Assembly (NCBI GenBank): GCA_023362775.1
Contig: JALMGJ010000012.1
Span: forward strand, 19,109,501 to 19,173,500
Reading direction: 5' to 3'
Source of the DNA: Charina bottae
Lineage: Eukaryota > Chordata > Lepidosauria > Squamata > Charinaidae
Length of the DNA stretch: 64,000 nucleotides
Shown here: positions 12,572 through 25,765 of the stretch, piece by piece
Numbering within the stretch: the first letter of the stretch is position 1
Layout: every line of letters starts with the position of its first letter
Translations under genes and position numbers: made by a program
Notes under the pieces: generated by a model
What the model was told of the DNA's origin: nothing
Databases searched by the model: none
The model's input: only the letters and a program-made list of their open reading frames with translations

Positions 12572-13740
12572 TCTCTTATATTTTATTACAATTCAGTATG
12601 AGACTGATTCATATATTATGCTAAACCATAAGGAACACTTATTTGATTTCAGCTGAATGCGTTGCAGGAAACCAGCCATTGTGGCCTGTAAACCATGATT
12701 TAAGGCATTGTGTCTTCTGTGAATACAACCAGCTGTAGCTTATTCAATAGATAAAGGTACGGAAAGCAGCCCCTGTCAACTGGCACCAATCTGACCCAAG
12801 TTTCAGCCTGAATCTCTGAGGATAATTTTTTTTCCAAGGTAGTTTCTCAGCAAACCTTGTTCACTCTTGTGGCTGCAGCTGTGTCTGCTGATTTTCAGAG
12901 TGATGGAAAAGCACAGTGCCTTCTGGATGAACTGAAAATTGTCAGTAGAGGCTGTCAGTTCCTTCTCCCTCTGTTTCTTCCCTTGTCCTCCCTACGGTCT
13001 GAAACAATTTGATCTGTGTCATCACAGCCTTTCTGTTGCAGTGATTTTTTACGGGTACACAGAGAAGGGGCCCATGTTTGATGTGTGAATCCAGCAAAGT
13101 AATGCCTTTGGTTCATGAGCCAAAAAAGAATGCACCCCCCAAGTCTTGATAGAGCAAACCCCTAGCCTCACCACTAACACTCATCCCCCCTCTCCCCCCG
13201 GCCCCATAAAATGAGTATGTTTATTGGCATAGTTGCCTGTTTATTTAGGTGCATGACCGGCTTCCGTTGTTATTTGGATCAAAACCATCTCATTCTATCC
13301 ATTCCAAGGGCTATTTGCATGCTGTTTTGTAGACATCTCCTAGACATCTTGGGCACCAGAGGGATTAACAACATTCATCCAAATGTTTTCCCAGAGGTTG
13401 GTGTGCAAGAGAAAAGAATTTGTATTATGTGCCTTTAGACAAAGATGAGTTGACAAGGCTGAATTCAATATGTGCAGGGATTAGTTAGGAATAAAAACGA
13501 CAAGCAAAACGGCTTTCTGGAGTCATCAGAGCTTCATGTTTGTTTCCTTTCCTCTTCTTCCATCCTTCCATCACCAAGACCTCTGTCTGTGAACAATCAG
13601 GCTGGTCTTTGGGAAAGGTAAGGCAAGGCAGGTGCCAGCCTTAGATCCAGAGCTCATGACAATCAGGTGCAGGAAATTAGTAATACTGGCTAGAAATGTC
13701 AGAGTAATTTCTGTCCCCCGTGAGGCAATGGCTTAAGAGA
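12572..13740. other. intergenic DNA, no gene recognised
   Basis: Includes one diverged copy of the TGTAAACCATGATTTAAGGC repeat (near 12690) that recurs elsewhere in the window. No conserved coding segment is seen. Confidence 0.5.
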
Positions 13741-13749
13741 TGTCACAGT

Positions 13750-13750
<1 letters not shown>

Positions 13751-13782
<32 letters not shown>

Positions 13783-13803
13783 GACACAGACACAGACACA
13801 CAC
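13751..13803 (+). repeat. (CT)n(CA)n microsatellite
   Basis: A CT run passes into a CA run, interrupted by GACACA units. It is a simple repeat. Confidence 0.95.
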
Positions 13804-13916
13804 AACTGATTATGTGCTATTAAGTTGATGTTGGCTCTTACTGACCACATGGGTAGACTGCAGACACAGACCTACCGATGGATCGATCCAAGGCCTGCCC
13901 TTCTTTTACAGTATGG

Positions 13917-14356
13917 CTTCTAGCAGGTGCGTATACAGAGCGAATGGCTGCGAGAGCTGGACCATAAGGAAGGCTGAGTGAAGGAAGATAGATGCTTTTG
14001 AACTGTGGTGTTGGAGGAGAATTCTGAGAGTGCCTTGGACTGCAAAAAGATCAAACCAGTCCATACTCCAGGAAATAAAGCCAGACTGCTCACCTGAGGG
14101 AATGATATTAAAGGCAAAACTGAAGTACTTTGGCCACATAATGAGAAGGCAGGATACCCTGGAGAAGATGCTGATGCTAGGGAAAGTGGAAGGCAAAAGG
14201 AAGAGGGGCCGACCAAGGGCAAGATGGATGGATGATATTCTGGAGGTGACGGACTCAACTGTGGGGGAGCTGGGGGTGGTGACGGCCGACAGGAAGCTCT
14301 GGCGTGGGCTGGTCCATTAGGTCACGAAGCGACTGAACGAATAAACAACAACAACA
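13917..14356 (+). mobile_element. BovB (RTE) LINE 3' end, 5'-truncated
   Basis: Translated pieces include LKYFGHIMRRQDTLEKMLML followed by GKRKRGRPRARWMDDI, the C-terminal part of RTE/BovB-type ORF2. The 3' end runs through CACGAAGCGACTGAACGAAT into an AACAACAAC tail. The fragment is 5' truncated and frameshifted. A closely related copy lies at 40146-40676. Confidence 0.88.
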
Positions 14357-14359
14357 TAC

Positions 14360-15215
14360 AGAGCGAGCGAGAGATATGCACATACTGTATGTATGCAATT
14401 TTGTCACATGCACACATTTATTATGGAAGGGAATCAGTTGGAGCTGGAAACTCCTAGTTAACTAGGCAAATAAACTGGGCCTTCTTTTTCTGCCTTTTTG
14501 GAGGATTGTCTTAAATTCAGAGTTGTACTCTTTCTGGGAAAATGCAGTATGTAGAATTATCCATCAGGGTTTGGGCAGCTACTGTAAAAGCAATATAGCT
14601 CAGCATCCCAAACCAAAAAAGGAAATTGTGCACCAGAATAGATCCTTCTCATCAGTCCTTTTGCTGGATCAAGGATTGTGTCAGCTTTGCTGCCAACTGG
14701 AATGCCTTGGCAGGAGGACCTTACATTCAGCTGGGCTCCAGAGTTATGCGTTAGTTTTTCCCAACCTGGCTGAGAATTCTGGAATCTACAGACCCAATTT
14801 TCTAGAAGGCACCAGGCTGGGGAAGGCTGATGTCTAGGCTCACCTGTCAGTAAATAATACTGAACACAATGGAACTTTGTCACTGATTCTACATACGTAG
14901 GAATGTGCTGTCCAGGTACTTAAGAGTACTCAACAATACATACGTAGCACTTGGTTTGCCTGAAAGAATCCTTACAACTTCAAGATGGGAAGTTTTCTGT
15001 ATGGAGATTTGCTGGTCATTGACCAAATAAATACATACTACTACTTTCTGTATGGAGGCACTTTTGACGTGTGAGCATTCAATTGTGGCATCCCACAGCT
15101 CTAGCCTAGGGTGGTACAGTACATGTCAGAGAAGCAGAGGCTGCGTCATTTTACTTAGCATTGGCTCCGTATTCCTTCTTTGTTAGAGCGTTACTAACTT
15201 AAAGGCATGTAATTG
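14360..15215. other. intergenic DNA, no gene recognised
   Basis: No conserved coding segment. Two overlapping frames of 104-108 aa on opposite strands (14523-14883) have no recognisable domain and look like chance. Confidence 0.5.
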
Positions 15216-15231
15216 TACAGTTTGCCTAGAA

Positions 15232-15432
15232 CAGGGGTGGGCAACGTCAGGCCCACGGGCCGCATAAGGCCCGTGCGGGGCTCCCACCCGCAAACCCCGC
15301 CCCTTCCACGCGATTGGCTCCCGCCCGCAAACTCCGGCCCCCGGTCCGCAGAAATCCCAGAAACCCCACCCCCCACCCCCCGGTTATAAATATCCAAATG
15401 GCCCTTGGCAGAATAAAGGCTCCCCACCCCTG
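15232..15432. mobile_element. short hAT MITE, CAGGGGTGGGCAAC family
   Basis: The left end is CAGGGGTGGGCAACGTC and the right end CTCCCCACCCCTG. An 8-bp target duplication lies at 15224-15231 (GCCTAGAA) and 15433-15440 (GCCCAGAA). The interior is very GC-rich (CCCGCAAACCCCGCCCC motifs) with no transposase. Relatives are at 44121 and 44632. Confidence 0.87.
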
Positions 15433-15689
15433 GCCCAGAAGATCCAAGACAAACATTTAGTTCAAGGTGATACTAATCCACACACACTTATCTCAATGTA
15501 TCTCTTGGGCTTTCCTCATTTCTGAATCTTTTAAGACTGCAGGTACACAACCTGTTTGGAGCAGCCTACTTGGAATGTTGAGAGCATGTGGCAGTCAATC
15601 TAACCAAATGGCTTGCCTGTACAGAAAATAGCTGTCATGGAGGGTATCCATTTACCAGAAAGCAAGGTTTCTGAACCAAAAATTAAGAC

Positions 15690-15880
15690 ATTAGACTAGG
15701 ACCAGTGAGACTCAGGCCTAAGTCTGTCCTCAGCCACAGAAACTCACTGTGTGACTTTGGCCTAGTCACATGCTCTCACTCCAACCTCTCTCTCAACATT
15801 ATTGTTGGGGAAGGAGAGAATACAGAGTACTCTGGATGCTACCTTGAGCTCCCGGAAGAAAAAGCTAAAATAAATAAGCT
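15690..15880 (+). mobile_element. decayed Sauria-like SINE body
   Basis: GAAACTCACTGTGTGACTTTGG followed by a CCTAGTCAC ... CCAACCTC stretch and a distal ATAAATAA tail resemble the Sauria SINE body. The tRNA head is barely recognisable. Confidence 0.5.
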
Positions 15881-18800
15881 TGTGAGATTTCTCCTAACAC
15901 TCCCTCCCAACTTAAGGATGCTGTTTATTGCCCTCCCCTGCATGATATATGCCACCATTAACTTGTCCTTGAAAGTTGAATCCTATTTACGATTAATCTA
16001 AATGCCACTCTGAATCTTATGATCCCGTTCAGACACTCCTAATTTAGATGACAATCTGGAGGACAATAGAACCACTCAAATTCATCCCTTGCCTTTTCAA
16101 GAGAGGCGGCTTCTTTCCATTTTATCTTTAATTTTATTTTGCTGGCACTTCAATTGCTACAGCTCTGCGGCAACAAAACCGTATTTTTGGCAACTTGGAC
16201 ACCATTTTTTTTCACATCCCAAATGACCTAGATAGAGTAGCAAGAACCATGTTTTTACGGCAGCTGTTGCCACTTTTTTTCTCACCCAAATGCTTTAGAA
16301 TAACACTCCACCCTGCAGTGTTTGGGGGTTCCGAAAATGGCTGTCCAGATATACAGTATAAAAATAGAAGGAGCCACAGTTGCTATGAAAGGACATTTTG
16401 CCATAAGTGCTGCTGCTGAGAAATTAAGTAAGATAAAATTATGCCAACATCTACAAAGTCAGAGCAGAAGATTCCACAGGCAAAGACAGACAGACTCAGG
16501 GGCCAGAACAAGTGAAATTGGAACAATTCACAACAATTTTGTCTCTAGCTGTATTTCAACAAGCCTCTTCTAGGCCACATCACCTGCAATAGCCAGGAAT
16601 CAGCTTTCCATCTGTTTGGACTCTTTTGCGCTATCGTCATAAACACATTGCATATTCTTCATTCACTGGCAAATTCGTTTTGTTTTGTTTTTTAATTTTA
16701 AAAAATGATTTTAAAAGGACAAGGGGAAAAAATTAGATGTTCTAAAATCTGTAATAATGGTATTTTTGGCAGAGCCTTTTCTCTTTCATGAGAAAAAAGA
16801 TTCAGACAGCCAAGCCCTACTCCACTTAGAGCCTAGATGCACCTGGAGAATTCCTCTAGTTATACAGCCCTCTTAAGGGACCTAGGGAATCACTCTCCAT
16901 TAGGAACAGCCACAACAAAGGTAAGATTAAAGACGCAGATGCAGAGTGAGAAATGACAAGGCTGTCTGCTTGGAATCGTAACTCATACAAAATATCACTG
17001 GAAAAGCAGATTACTTTCCTCTTTCCTTCACACTCCACATTATTTCCATTCTCACCACCAGAATGCAATTAATCAGTTTATTCTGATCCCACATCAACCA
17101 AGCTTTGGCACAAGCATCTGAGTTTCCATGAAAGAGGCACCGTAGTACGTGAGGCAGTATAGCAAGAGGTTGGATTTCAAGGTTGAAATTCAGGCCCAAT
17201 GGCCGTGTTCCCCTACCCCAAGAGATCTCCAGGAAGTGGAAGGGGATGACAGCGGTGGTCATAACACTGCCACGTAGCCATGTTATCCTTTCAGAAAGGA
17301 TATTACACAGCACAGCATTCTTCCATCTTAGTTTTAAAAACAGTTTGTCCCCAGGAAAAGGGTGTGTACATGGTTACAGATGCTCATGTTATTACTTTTA
17401 GTGTAAAAATACCTTATGCTTTTCTAGGGAAAACAAGGATGCTTACCTCAAGTCAGTGTGCACACTCCATTTGGGTCAAGGAGCCATCGACATGAAGGTG
17501 CATAGTCAGGGTAGTACTTTCACTAACAATTGTTTGTTTTCTCTTGCTCGTTTTGGCTCTAATTAGTCAAATGTGGAGCAGAATTGTAAATCATGGAACA
17601 GCAACCCACTGGAAGGAGAGATGTTAATTGCATCTTTCACTGAAGTCACAGATGTGGCCATCTAAAGCAGGGAAGGCTGTAATAGATGGTCTAAAGTCCA
17701 GGATCTAGCAGCATCATTGACACTAATATGTTCCAAACTAAGATGGCAGGCAAGGGGAAAAGCTCACAAAGGTGTAAATGAAAAGTTCAAACAGATACTT
17801 CTTTGGTGAGACTCCACTGTCTTTGAGGATTTGTTTGTATAGACTAATTTGGGGTGGGAGATTTCTGATTTGAGAACTTTCCTTCTCACTGTGAAAAGCA
17901 AAGTCAACACCACCCTTGGCACAACTGAAATTCTCTCTGACCTAAGTAAAAAATAGGACTCAACCGAGATACAGGCAGCATCAACCAGGTGGAGAGCTTG
18001 CTGAGGTCCTATAAAAGTGTAGGATTGATTGGGCTCCCAACAATACCATACCCCATTGAGGATTCATAGCAAAGCCATCTAAGTGAGAAGCCATCTACTA
18101 ATGACTGGATAGCCTTCAAAGTTTTCTTGGCTTTCAGAAAGCCCTCCTGAAACAATTTCATGGAAATTATATATAATTAAATGCTGATGCAATTGAGAAA
18201 GCACATTGTCATGATTCATGTCCTTCGGTTTAACTTCCTAATAAAAAAATCTGGCAAATATTCCTGTTTTTTGGATCCAATGTGGGCTTTATCTGATATT
18301 ATATAAGCCATGGTCAATAATTGCAGTAATTTTCAAGGCATTCTGCACAGCACCTGCTGCTGCCAGAAGATGAACAAACAAGAATTTTGGCCCCCAGAAT
18401 GATTGTCTCAAAAATCCTCCCTTTGGAAAAGAATCAAGTGGCCAAGCAGTGGGATATCATTTTCAAAATATCAAATCTGTCCCAAGTGTGTTGAGTTTGT
18501 GGATTTTTGTTTTTACATGGAGCGCATGGTGTAAGCAACAACTGGAGGTCAAGGTCTGGAAGAGTCCTTCCCTCAGTGATAGACAAATCAGCTCTGATGC
18601 CATTGGTTTTCACAGTCTGGAAGTAGTTATGGACGAAGTGTACTTCTCAACTGAGCTATCATAGTTGGGGTGAGATCTTCCAGTGGGACATCTGTGGTGC
18701 TCCTAGTTTAGCAGCTGCTTGGGATTAACCTTCTCCATTTGCAAAGAAAATGGGTTTCATTGTCTAGGATATAGCATGTCTCCAGCTCTCCTTAGAGTCC

Positions 18801-20690
18801 ATTCAGTTACATTTCCAAACACCATACTCCAAGCCTGGTTCATGCATTGCAATGAACCATTACGTGGTTTGGCTTGGCTTGGCATATTGTGTAAGTCTAC
18901 TGTGGGTTGTACACCACAGTTTTTGGATTGGTGTGTTCTGTGAACCCAATTTTGATTTATTCTTGAAACCAAGAGTGAACAAACTAAGGCATAGTACAAT
19001 GTGTGTGGATCCACCACAGCCATTCCAAGCTATGCCAGGGCAGATGACAGCAGAGATTATATCTTGGCGATAAGGCAGGTCTTTGCAATAGTGTGTGTCC
19101 TACATTTAATCCATGGCAGCTCTAGCTGAAAGGCATCCAATAACAGGTGATAAAAAATACTTTCCTTTCCCCAAGATCCCAGAGAACCTCCAGCCCAATA
19201 AGATCATTCTGGCGTAGGAAGACAAATTGTATGACCTAATATAAGAAAGTTTCCTTTGATCTGTCAGTCTGGTCTCCCCCTTTGACATTCATATCTCTTG
19301 CTTGTGGATCATTATTCTGTGTCTTCTTATAAGATTACATTACTCCATTGCTTTCACTTAACAGTATTGACCCCTCTTACAAGAAGAGTGTCTCTATTGA
19401 GTCTAAGTTCTGGGGTTTCCTTCCAATTAGTCTTTGCTACAGACAGGAGCTCTATTCTGTGTCCTCATTGGCAACAATCAGATAATTTGTTCAACAGTGC
19501 TGACCAAGAGACCTAGTTTATCCCATTTATCCAGTCTCAGCAGGAATGTCTTCTACAATGAATAATGCATAAAGATAGAGATTAGCCTTTTGTAACAGCA
19601 GTTCATTAGAAACATTCTCATCTAGAAGCCTTCCATTTTAATTCAAGAGAAATGCAGTAATTCGGGGGGGGGGAGTACCCATCAGAAGTTTGGGAAGCAT
19701 TTCCATAGTAGTCATGTTCACTGGGATTTGAGGTGACGTTTATTAAGAACTTGCAGAAAAGAATTTATAACATGCCAGGAACCTAAATTGCTTCAGAATA
19801 AGTACCTTTAGTTGCAATCTCTCTGTAACATTTTCTAATAAACATCCCATACAAATTACATTCCAGTGACCAATCTAATCGCTTGGTGCAGATATCATGG
19901 ATAAAGCAGTAACATTCATCAAGTAATTTTCAACTCCTGGTGACCACATAGATTTTTTTTCCATGATGATCTATCCCTAACCTATGCAGAAACAGGGCTG
20001 AGCAAACCTCCAGGCAAAATCAATTGACAGGATCCAATCCCCCCTACAAAGAATAAAACAGACTTAAATACTCCGCCTGAGAATTTTGACACATTATTTA
20101 TTGAAAGGATAGGGCATTATCCTCAAGAAAATTGTGAAAAGGTAATAGGAAGGAAAGTGGCATTCCCATTTCCTTGGTGACCAATTAAGGGAGGAAAATT
20201 AAGCAGGTGATATATTTTATGTGCTATATGTTGAAACGGACTCCACAAATCCAGCTTGCCTGAGCAAGAAAAAGATTTATCTGGTCCAAGATACTTGAAC
20301 CTTGATGCCTCCATGAAGCCCACAGGCAGGGTTGAAAGGTTACCACTCTCTTCTCCTGCTGCCTTCTTGCACCTGGAGCCCTGAGAGGAGTACACTATCT
20401 TTGTACATGGTGATCCCATAATTAATGGCCACACAGAATAACAATGAATTCTCTCTTCTTCCTTGGGAACATATCGGTGCTTGCACAGAACAAATTCCCA
20501 AAATTCTTCTCAAGCAAGCCACAAGAGTTACTGTACAGTTGGGGAACTGATTTCCATCAGGCAAGGTTTCACAGTAATTGTCTCTAAGTTTTCAACTTTC
20601 TACATTAACTTGTCAGCCAAGGAGCTCCTGTTGTACGTGCTGTGAAGCAGGATAGATGCAAAACACTCTACGTTCATACAAGGTCCTGGC
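15881..20690. other. intergenic DNA, no gene recognised
   Basis: AT-rich. Contains diverged copies of the GTTGTACACCACAGTTTTTGG / GTTCTGTGAACCCAAT repeat near 18850-18975, and a TGACCACATAGATTTTTTTTCC repeat near 19940 that recurs at 24770. No exon-like conserved segment was found. Confidence 0.5.
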
Positions 20691-20804
20691 AACAAACAGA
20701 GAGCAGTATAAAGTGGGAGATGGGTGGGGAATAAATTGAATAAATAAAAATAAATAAATAAAGAGGTGTAGTTGCATATCGCTTGGTGGAAGGTGAAGAT
20801 CAAT

Positions 20805-20940
20805 AGTGCCAGCAGGGGTGTCTGGGGGTAAGGGGTGGTGGGGTCAGAAAACTCAAGATGGTAGCCATGCCCACACAATCAAAGCCCTGCCATTTTTGTG
20901 GCCACCATCTTGACCCTTCTTGCAGATACCCCTGAGTGCC
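20805..20940. repeat. palindromic MITE-like repeat
   Basis: The inner arms are TCAAGATGGTAGCCATG and TGGCCACCATCTTGA, and the outer arms AGGGGTGTCTG and CAGATACCCCT. The foldback is about 130 bp with a short AT-containing loop. The outer ends suggest a MITE, but no clear target duplication is seen. Confidence 0.6.
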
Positions 20941-21196
20941 TAGAATATTGGTTTTCAGAGAATGCTCTCTAACATAAACCATCTGTCTGCTTGAAAAACC
21001 TGAACACTTTCTGAAGATCCTTAGGTTGTCATGAACCAGTTTGTAAGAATTTGCTCCAGCACAGGATGAAATGTTTGTTCCAGAATTTATTGTTTAACTA
21101 TCTTCCTGATTGGTGCAGAGGTGTAGATTCTGAGAGGTATAATCCAGTCACATCTGGAAAGTATGTTTTAATCTCTTAAACAAGAAAGTATGCATC

Positions 21197-21460
21197 TGTA
21201 ATGGTATGTGGGAATGACCTTGGGAGGCAGAAGGAAGAGCTGCAGCCTAGACAATGGTCTGATAAACGAAATTTGAGTCGGAAAGAGGAGGTGTTGCAAA
21301 AGTGTCTCGAAAGGGACCCTCGCTAGTTTTCAGGAGAGTAAAAGTGAGGGATGGGAGGGTCTTTCAGACTTGCAAGATTCTGTTAAAGTAACCTTACAAT
21401 AAAGATAGAGCTAGTACTCCTGGTTGTGCTTCTTGTCTGTACTACCTTGCAAGGCTAACA
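21197..21460 (+). mobile_element. solo LTR of an LTR retrotransposon, family A
   Basis: It begins TGTAATGGTATGTGGG and ends GCAAGGCTAACA (TG...CA). AATAAAG lies about 60 bp before the 3' end, as expected for the polyadenylation signal of an LTR. Near-matching 5-bp target duplications, GCATC (21192-21196) and GTATC (21461-21465), flank it. The same family is reversed at 25469 and at 61353-62030, which supports the boundaries. Gypsy versus endogenous retrovirus cannot be decided without internal coding sequence. Confidence 0.75.
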
Positions 21461-22330
21461 GTATCTCAAACTAGAGATTTCTTATGCCTTAATTCTGAAA
21501 AAATTCTGAATGTTCATTTCTAATTTGCAAACTTGACACACATTGGTAGATGATAGGCATTCTAATAATTACAATGAACAAATGCCTAAGTGGGTCAAAG
21601 AAGGTTGGTTTGTTTGTTTTTAATTAGGGCATACAGAATTCATAGCAAAAAGATGTAACAATAACAGTGGAATAGTTGGCTGTTTAGGGAGAAGAAAATT
21701 TTATTTATTTTTATTTATTATTTGGATTTATCCCCGCCCATCTCTACCGTGGTAGACTCTATGTAATGTAATAATCATGATTGAAATGCAAGCTGTAAAA
21801 ATGGGAAGGACACTGAATGAAGAGAAAAGGGGCAGTGGAACTTTTTTTTAAAAAAAAAAACAGCATTGGGAAAGCGGAAGAGTCAAGAAAGGGAGGTTGG
21901 AGGAGGAGTGTAGCTGCTGAGGCCAAAGATGAGAGAAAACAGTTGAGTGGTGCAGAGAAGTGAAAAGAACAGGCTTCAGTCAGTGAGGGTGAGACTTAGC
22001 ACCAGCAGCCAACAATAACCAGTGGAGCTGTGAAAGTCACTCACTATACTATTCACAATAGCATTTTACAGTTAGCTTGAGTTTGCAGCTAGAATTACTT
22101 GTATCTGATCAATATATTATTAAATTAAGGGAGTTGCACCTTGAAACCCCAAAACATAAATTGCATGTACCATTCATATCCAGTATCTTAATGACTGCAG
22201 TCTGTTCTCACCTTCCTTGATAATGGATCACTGAAAGTAGTTCAAAAGTTATTGATGGTAACTATTCATGATGAGCCTATGATCCTGGGATTAACATATG
22301 GCCATCATGACTAGTTACCATCAATACATT
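21461..22330. other. intergenic DNA with a short LINE tail
   Basis: An L2-group tail in reverse (ATTTATTATTTGGATTTATCCCCGCCCATCTC) lies at 21700-21765. Nothing else is recognised. Confidence 0.5.
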
Positions 22331-22336
22331 TTAAAG

Positions 22337-22568
22337 CAGGGGTCCCCAACCTTTTTGGCACCAGGGACCGGTCGTGGAAGACAATTTTTCCATGGACCGG
22401 GGGGGCGGGGTTTGCAGGCGGGAGCCAATCGCACTGACCGGGGGGCAGGGCTTGCAGGCGGGAGACAATCGCCCAGACTGGGGGGCGGGGTTTGCAGGCG
22501 GGAGCCAATCGCACGAACCACCACCCCTCACCTGTTGTGCGGCCCACTTCCTAACAGGCCGCAACATT
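22337..22568. mobile_element. GC-rich hAT MITE, CAGGGGTCCCCAACC family, 3' end decayed
   Basis: The left terminus is CAGGGGTCCCCAACCTTTTT, then GGCACCAGGGACCGG. Inside are tandem units of about 56 bp containing GGGGCGGGGTTTGCAGG and CGGGAGCCAATCG. The right end stops at CTAACAGGCCGCAAC without the expected inverted terminus. A more complete relative is at 25766-26081. Confidence 0.78.
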
Positions 22569-22569
22569 T

Positions 22570-23380
22570 TTTCTCTGTGATCTTCAGCAAACTATAATTT
22601 TAGCTAAATGCATCACTCCTACTGAAACGTAAGACTCTATCATCTTAATTTCACCAAGGTTGCAAGAATACTTCACAACTATATAGGATTTTAAAACATT
22701 CCAGATTACTCTCAGAATATTGCCATCAAATAATTAGTCAGGAAACAAAGTTCAGGGGAGGTGGACCCTCAAAAATGATTGGAGGAATTTGGGGTAGAAC
22801 TGATTGTTCCTTTCAGAGCTGAGGCAAACCTCTGTAGTTGGCTTTCTATAGCTATATGAACACTTTACTCAGGTTTGTTTCTCTAGGTAGCATTGTGGAC
22901 TTTGGAAGGGCATCATCAATCCCATGCATCGCTTAGCAAGATGGCCCCAGAATCCTAGACTAAAATAGCTCCACGGATCAGAGCATATCTTGAGTGCCAG
23001 AAACAAAGAGACTTCAGGCTGGGTTGACCTATTATTCAGGGCAATCTCCAGAGGCCAACAAGCCCCATACCAGCAAATGATCTGAACAATGACCCTATTC
23101 TCATTGCACAAGGATCGCAAAGGGCAGGGGTCAGGTAGAAAGAATTCTCCATTTCAATATCCTATCTCCTGCAGAATCAGTAGGCAAACTGAAGGGGCCT
23201 TGTCTGAGGGTTCTCTTCCAATCTTGCGCCCAGCACTGCTCATATAAAAAGACAAAATTAGCCCTGAGGGATTTTCTTATTTCTCTTCCCCCTCCATTCT
23301 CCTCTCCAGGCGTCATCCATGCATTTAAAGCTAAAATTTCTAATAGCGCATGCAGATTCCACTCCTATGCTCTTGTACAT
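22570..23380. other. intergenic DNA, no gene recognised
   Basis: No conserved coding sequence and no clear repeat ends. Confidence 0.45.
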
Positions 23381-23383
23381 TAA

Positions 23384-23504
23384 TTTTCGAAAGGAAGGAA
23401 GGAAGGAAGGAAGGAAGGAAGGAAGGAAGGAAGGAAGGAAGGAAGGAAGGAAGGAAGTTTTAGACTCATAAAATTAAGGTGTTCATGGCTATATGAATTT
23501 TCGA

Positions 23505-23544
<40 letters not shown>

Positions 23545-23638
23545 AGGAAGGAAGGAAGGAAGGAAGGAAGGAAGGAAGGAAGGAAGGAAGGAAGGAAGGA
23601 AGTTTTAGACTCATAAAATTAAGGTGTTCATGGCTATA
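23384..23638 (+). repeat. tandemly duplicated GGAA/GAAA microsatellite locus
   Basis: Two consecutive units each start with AATTTTCGAAA, run through a tetranucleotide array, and end with GTTTTAGACTCATAAAATTA plus AGGTGTTCATGGCTATA. Unit 1 (about 23384-23491) holds only GGAA. Unit 2 (about 23492-23638) holds GAAA followed by GGAA. The unique-sequence flanks of the two units are identical over about 35 bp. Confidence 0.92.
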
Positions 23639-23639
23639 G

Positions 23640-25465
23640 TGAAGGCACAGGGAGCTGAATAACCTATAAAGTTTTAGTCTTCCATAATTTTAGGAACATT
23701 AAATAAAAACTATGTAAAAGCAAAGGTAAAGAGCTCTGCTGCCATCTAGTGGCTACTTTTGTTACTTATAGGTTCTAAATGAGATTGCAGATAACCTCTA
23801 AACAAAATCATTCCCTTGCAATGAAGGAAATAGTTTGCATGCCGAGAGAAACAAACAAAGCAAATTACAAAAAGAAGTACACAAAGTGCACAAGAATATA
23901 CTGCAGGTTTCCCAAGCTTTTCACAAAGTGATGGGATGACAGCTCCCAGGATTCACAACACAATGCTGATGCAGCTCAAATAGGTGATTTGAAGAATGCA
24001 GTTCACAAATTCTTCATACATTCAGTGGCCTGATTCACACAACATGCTGAGCCAGGTCAGTCAAGAGCCTAGTACGTTGAGGATACTCACTAACCTAATC
24101 AGTCAATCAGTATCAGGGTAAGAGAGAGGCAGTTGCAATTCAAACTTTTACCATAACAAGCATGAGTCAAACTATATTACTCTCTACCCAGTCAATCCTC
24201 CAAGAAAGCAAGACAGAGATATAGAACAGCCCAAAACACAAGATGTGCCACCACAAAATTTGCTGCCAAGACCCATCAGCCCAGAAGATGCCTCCAAAAC
24301 ATGATTGGCTGCTCTGTCTAAGCTACACCTGATACACGTTGGCCCAACGGGGAAGGGGACATTGATATATGAAGATTGGCCTGTACTGTCTTGGCACAAG
24401 AGCTTATAATCAAGATTGGAGGGAAGGAGTGAGGAATCTATGCTTCCCAAACTGGTTGCCTTGGCCCAGTTAGTATGATTGCTGCCAGATCCAAAAGTAG
24501 GATACTGTGTGTTAACCTCTATGCTAAAAGCATTGGCCACACTTCACAATCAATATTCTACAATTAAAGCCTGCACTCTCTAACCCTGAATTGCACCACT
24601 TACATTTATTTCCACGGATCTCATATAATCCTGTCTGCTAGGAAATGTGCTGGGTCTAATGGGATTCATTGGAACTTTACATGGAAATGGTGTTGTCCCT
24701 ACGAGTTCTGTGCTTGCATTGATTGATTGACTGACTGACTGTATGCCATTAAGTTGTTGTCAACCCCTAGCAACCACATAGATTTTCTCCATGACAATCT
24801 GTCCCTAACCTGGTCTTTCAGGTCTTCCAATAGTGCCCTCATTGCAGCTGTGTGCTTGCATGGTGTGACAGAATTGCAGAGTACCTTTATTTTTCACTAC
24901 TCAAAAATAATGGAATAATTAAAAGATGTTTTTGCGATATTGCTGTTCTGAATTGAATTAAATATACTACTTGCATTCCTAGTGTTAGACAAATTGTTCT
25001 GATACCAATCGAAGAGAATATTTGTAGCTCAGGGTTGAACTGTGGAGTGTTTTGAGCTCCAAATAGCTCTTTCAAGCATTAAGTTTGAAATGAAGCACAC
25101 TGTGGCAGTAGCAACACCTGGAGAGTTTTTCACAGCTACCATTAACAAACATCGCATGGCTATTATCATAGACATACATTAGACAAAGTTGTGGAGAATA
25201 ATTAAGCAGCTGTTGCATTAGGTTTAAAGGTGGCAGACAGTGATTGCAGATGGTGGATGCAACAACCTGTTGTTTTACTTTTAAAAAATTGTGTGCTTAG
25301 ATAAACCTGGGGGTGCTCAACCTACATTTATTGATCTCTACTATTAAAATTCAAGACTATTCTAGTATTTACAGTTCCATATATTGCTGTTTTTTGATCA
25401 CATGGAATATGATTATTCAGCTTGTCTAGAACTAGGACCCACCTCAATTTACAACATGAAATGGA
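23640..25465. other. intergenic DNA, no gene recognised
   Basis: Contains the AACCACATAGATTTTCTCCATGAC repeat at 24720-24830 (also at 19940). A 118-codon open frame on the minus strand (24184-24540) has no recognisable domain. Confidence 0.5.
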
Positions 25466-25468
25466 TGC

Positions 25469-25735
25469 TGTCAGCCTTCCAAGGTAGGCCAGACTAGGAT
25501 GCCAGAGTTATGCATGCTAATATAGTACTACTTTATTATAAGGTTACAGGAACAGAATCTTGCGAGCCTGAATGCACTTCCCCTCTCCCTCCCTCCATCT
25601 TCATGACAACTAGGGAGGCTTATGTCTGACACACTTTATCAAATTACATTTCTGCCCCGGACTCAGGTTTCTTTTACCTGATGTTGCCTTGGTTATAGCT
25701 CCTCCTCCTGTCCCTCAAAGTTATTCCTACTTCCC
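25469..25735 (-). mobile_element. LTR fragment, family A, reversed
   Basis: Starts TGTCAGCCTTCC on the plus strand, the reverse of the LTR 3' end. It shares TTATTATAAGGTTACAGG and CAGAATCTTGCGAGCCTGAA with the LTR at 61353. The far end has decayed, so the right limit is approximate. Confidence 0.55.
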
Positions 25736-25765
25736 ATTGTAAATGCACTTGGAAGCCCACTAGTC

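Noticed and set aside
24184..24540. 118-codon open frame on the minus strand
   Set aside because: No domain or conserved motif is recognised, and there is no promoter or splice support. The length is possible by chance in 64 kb.
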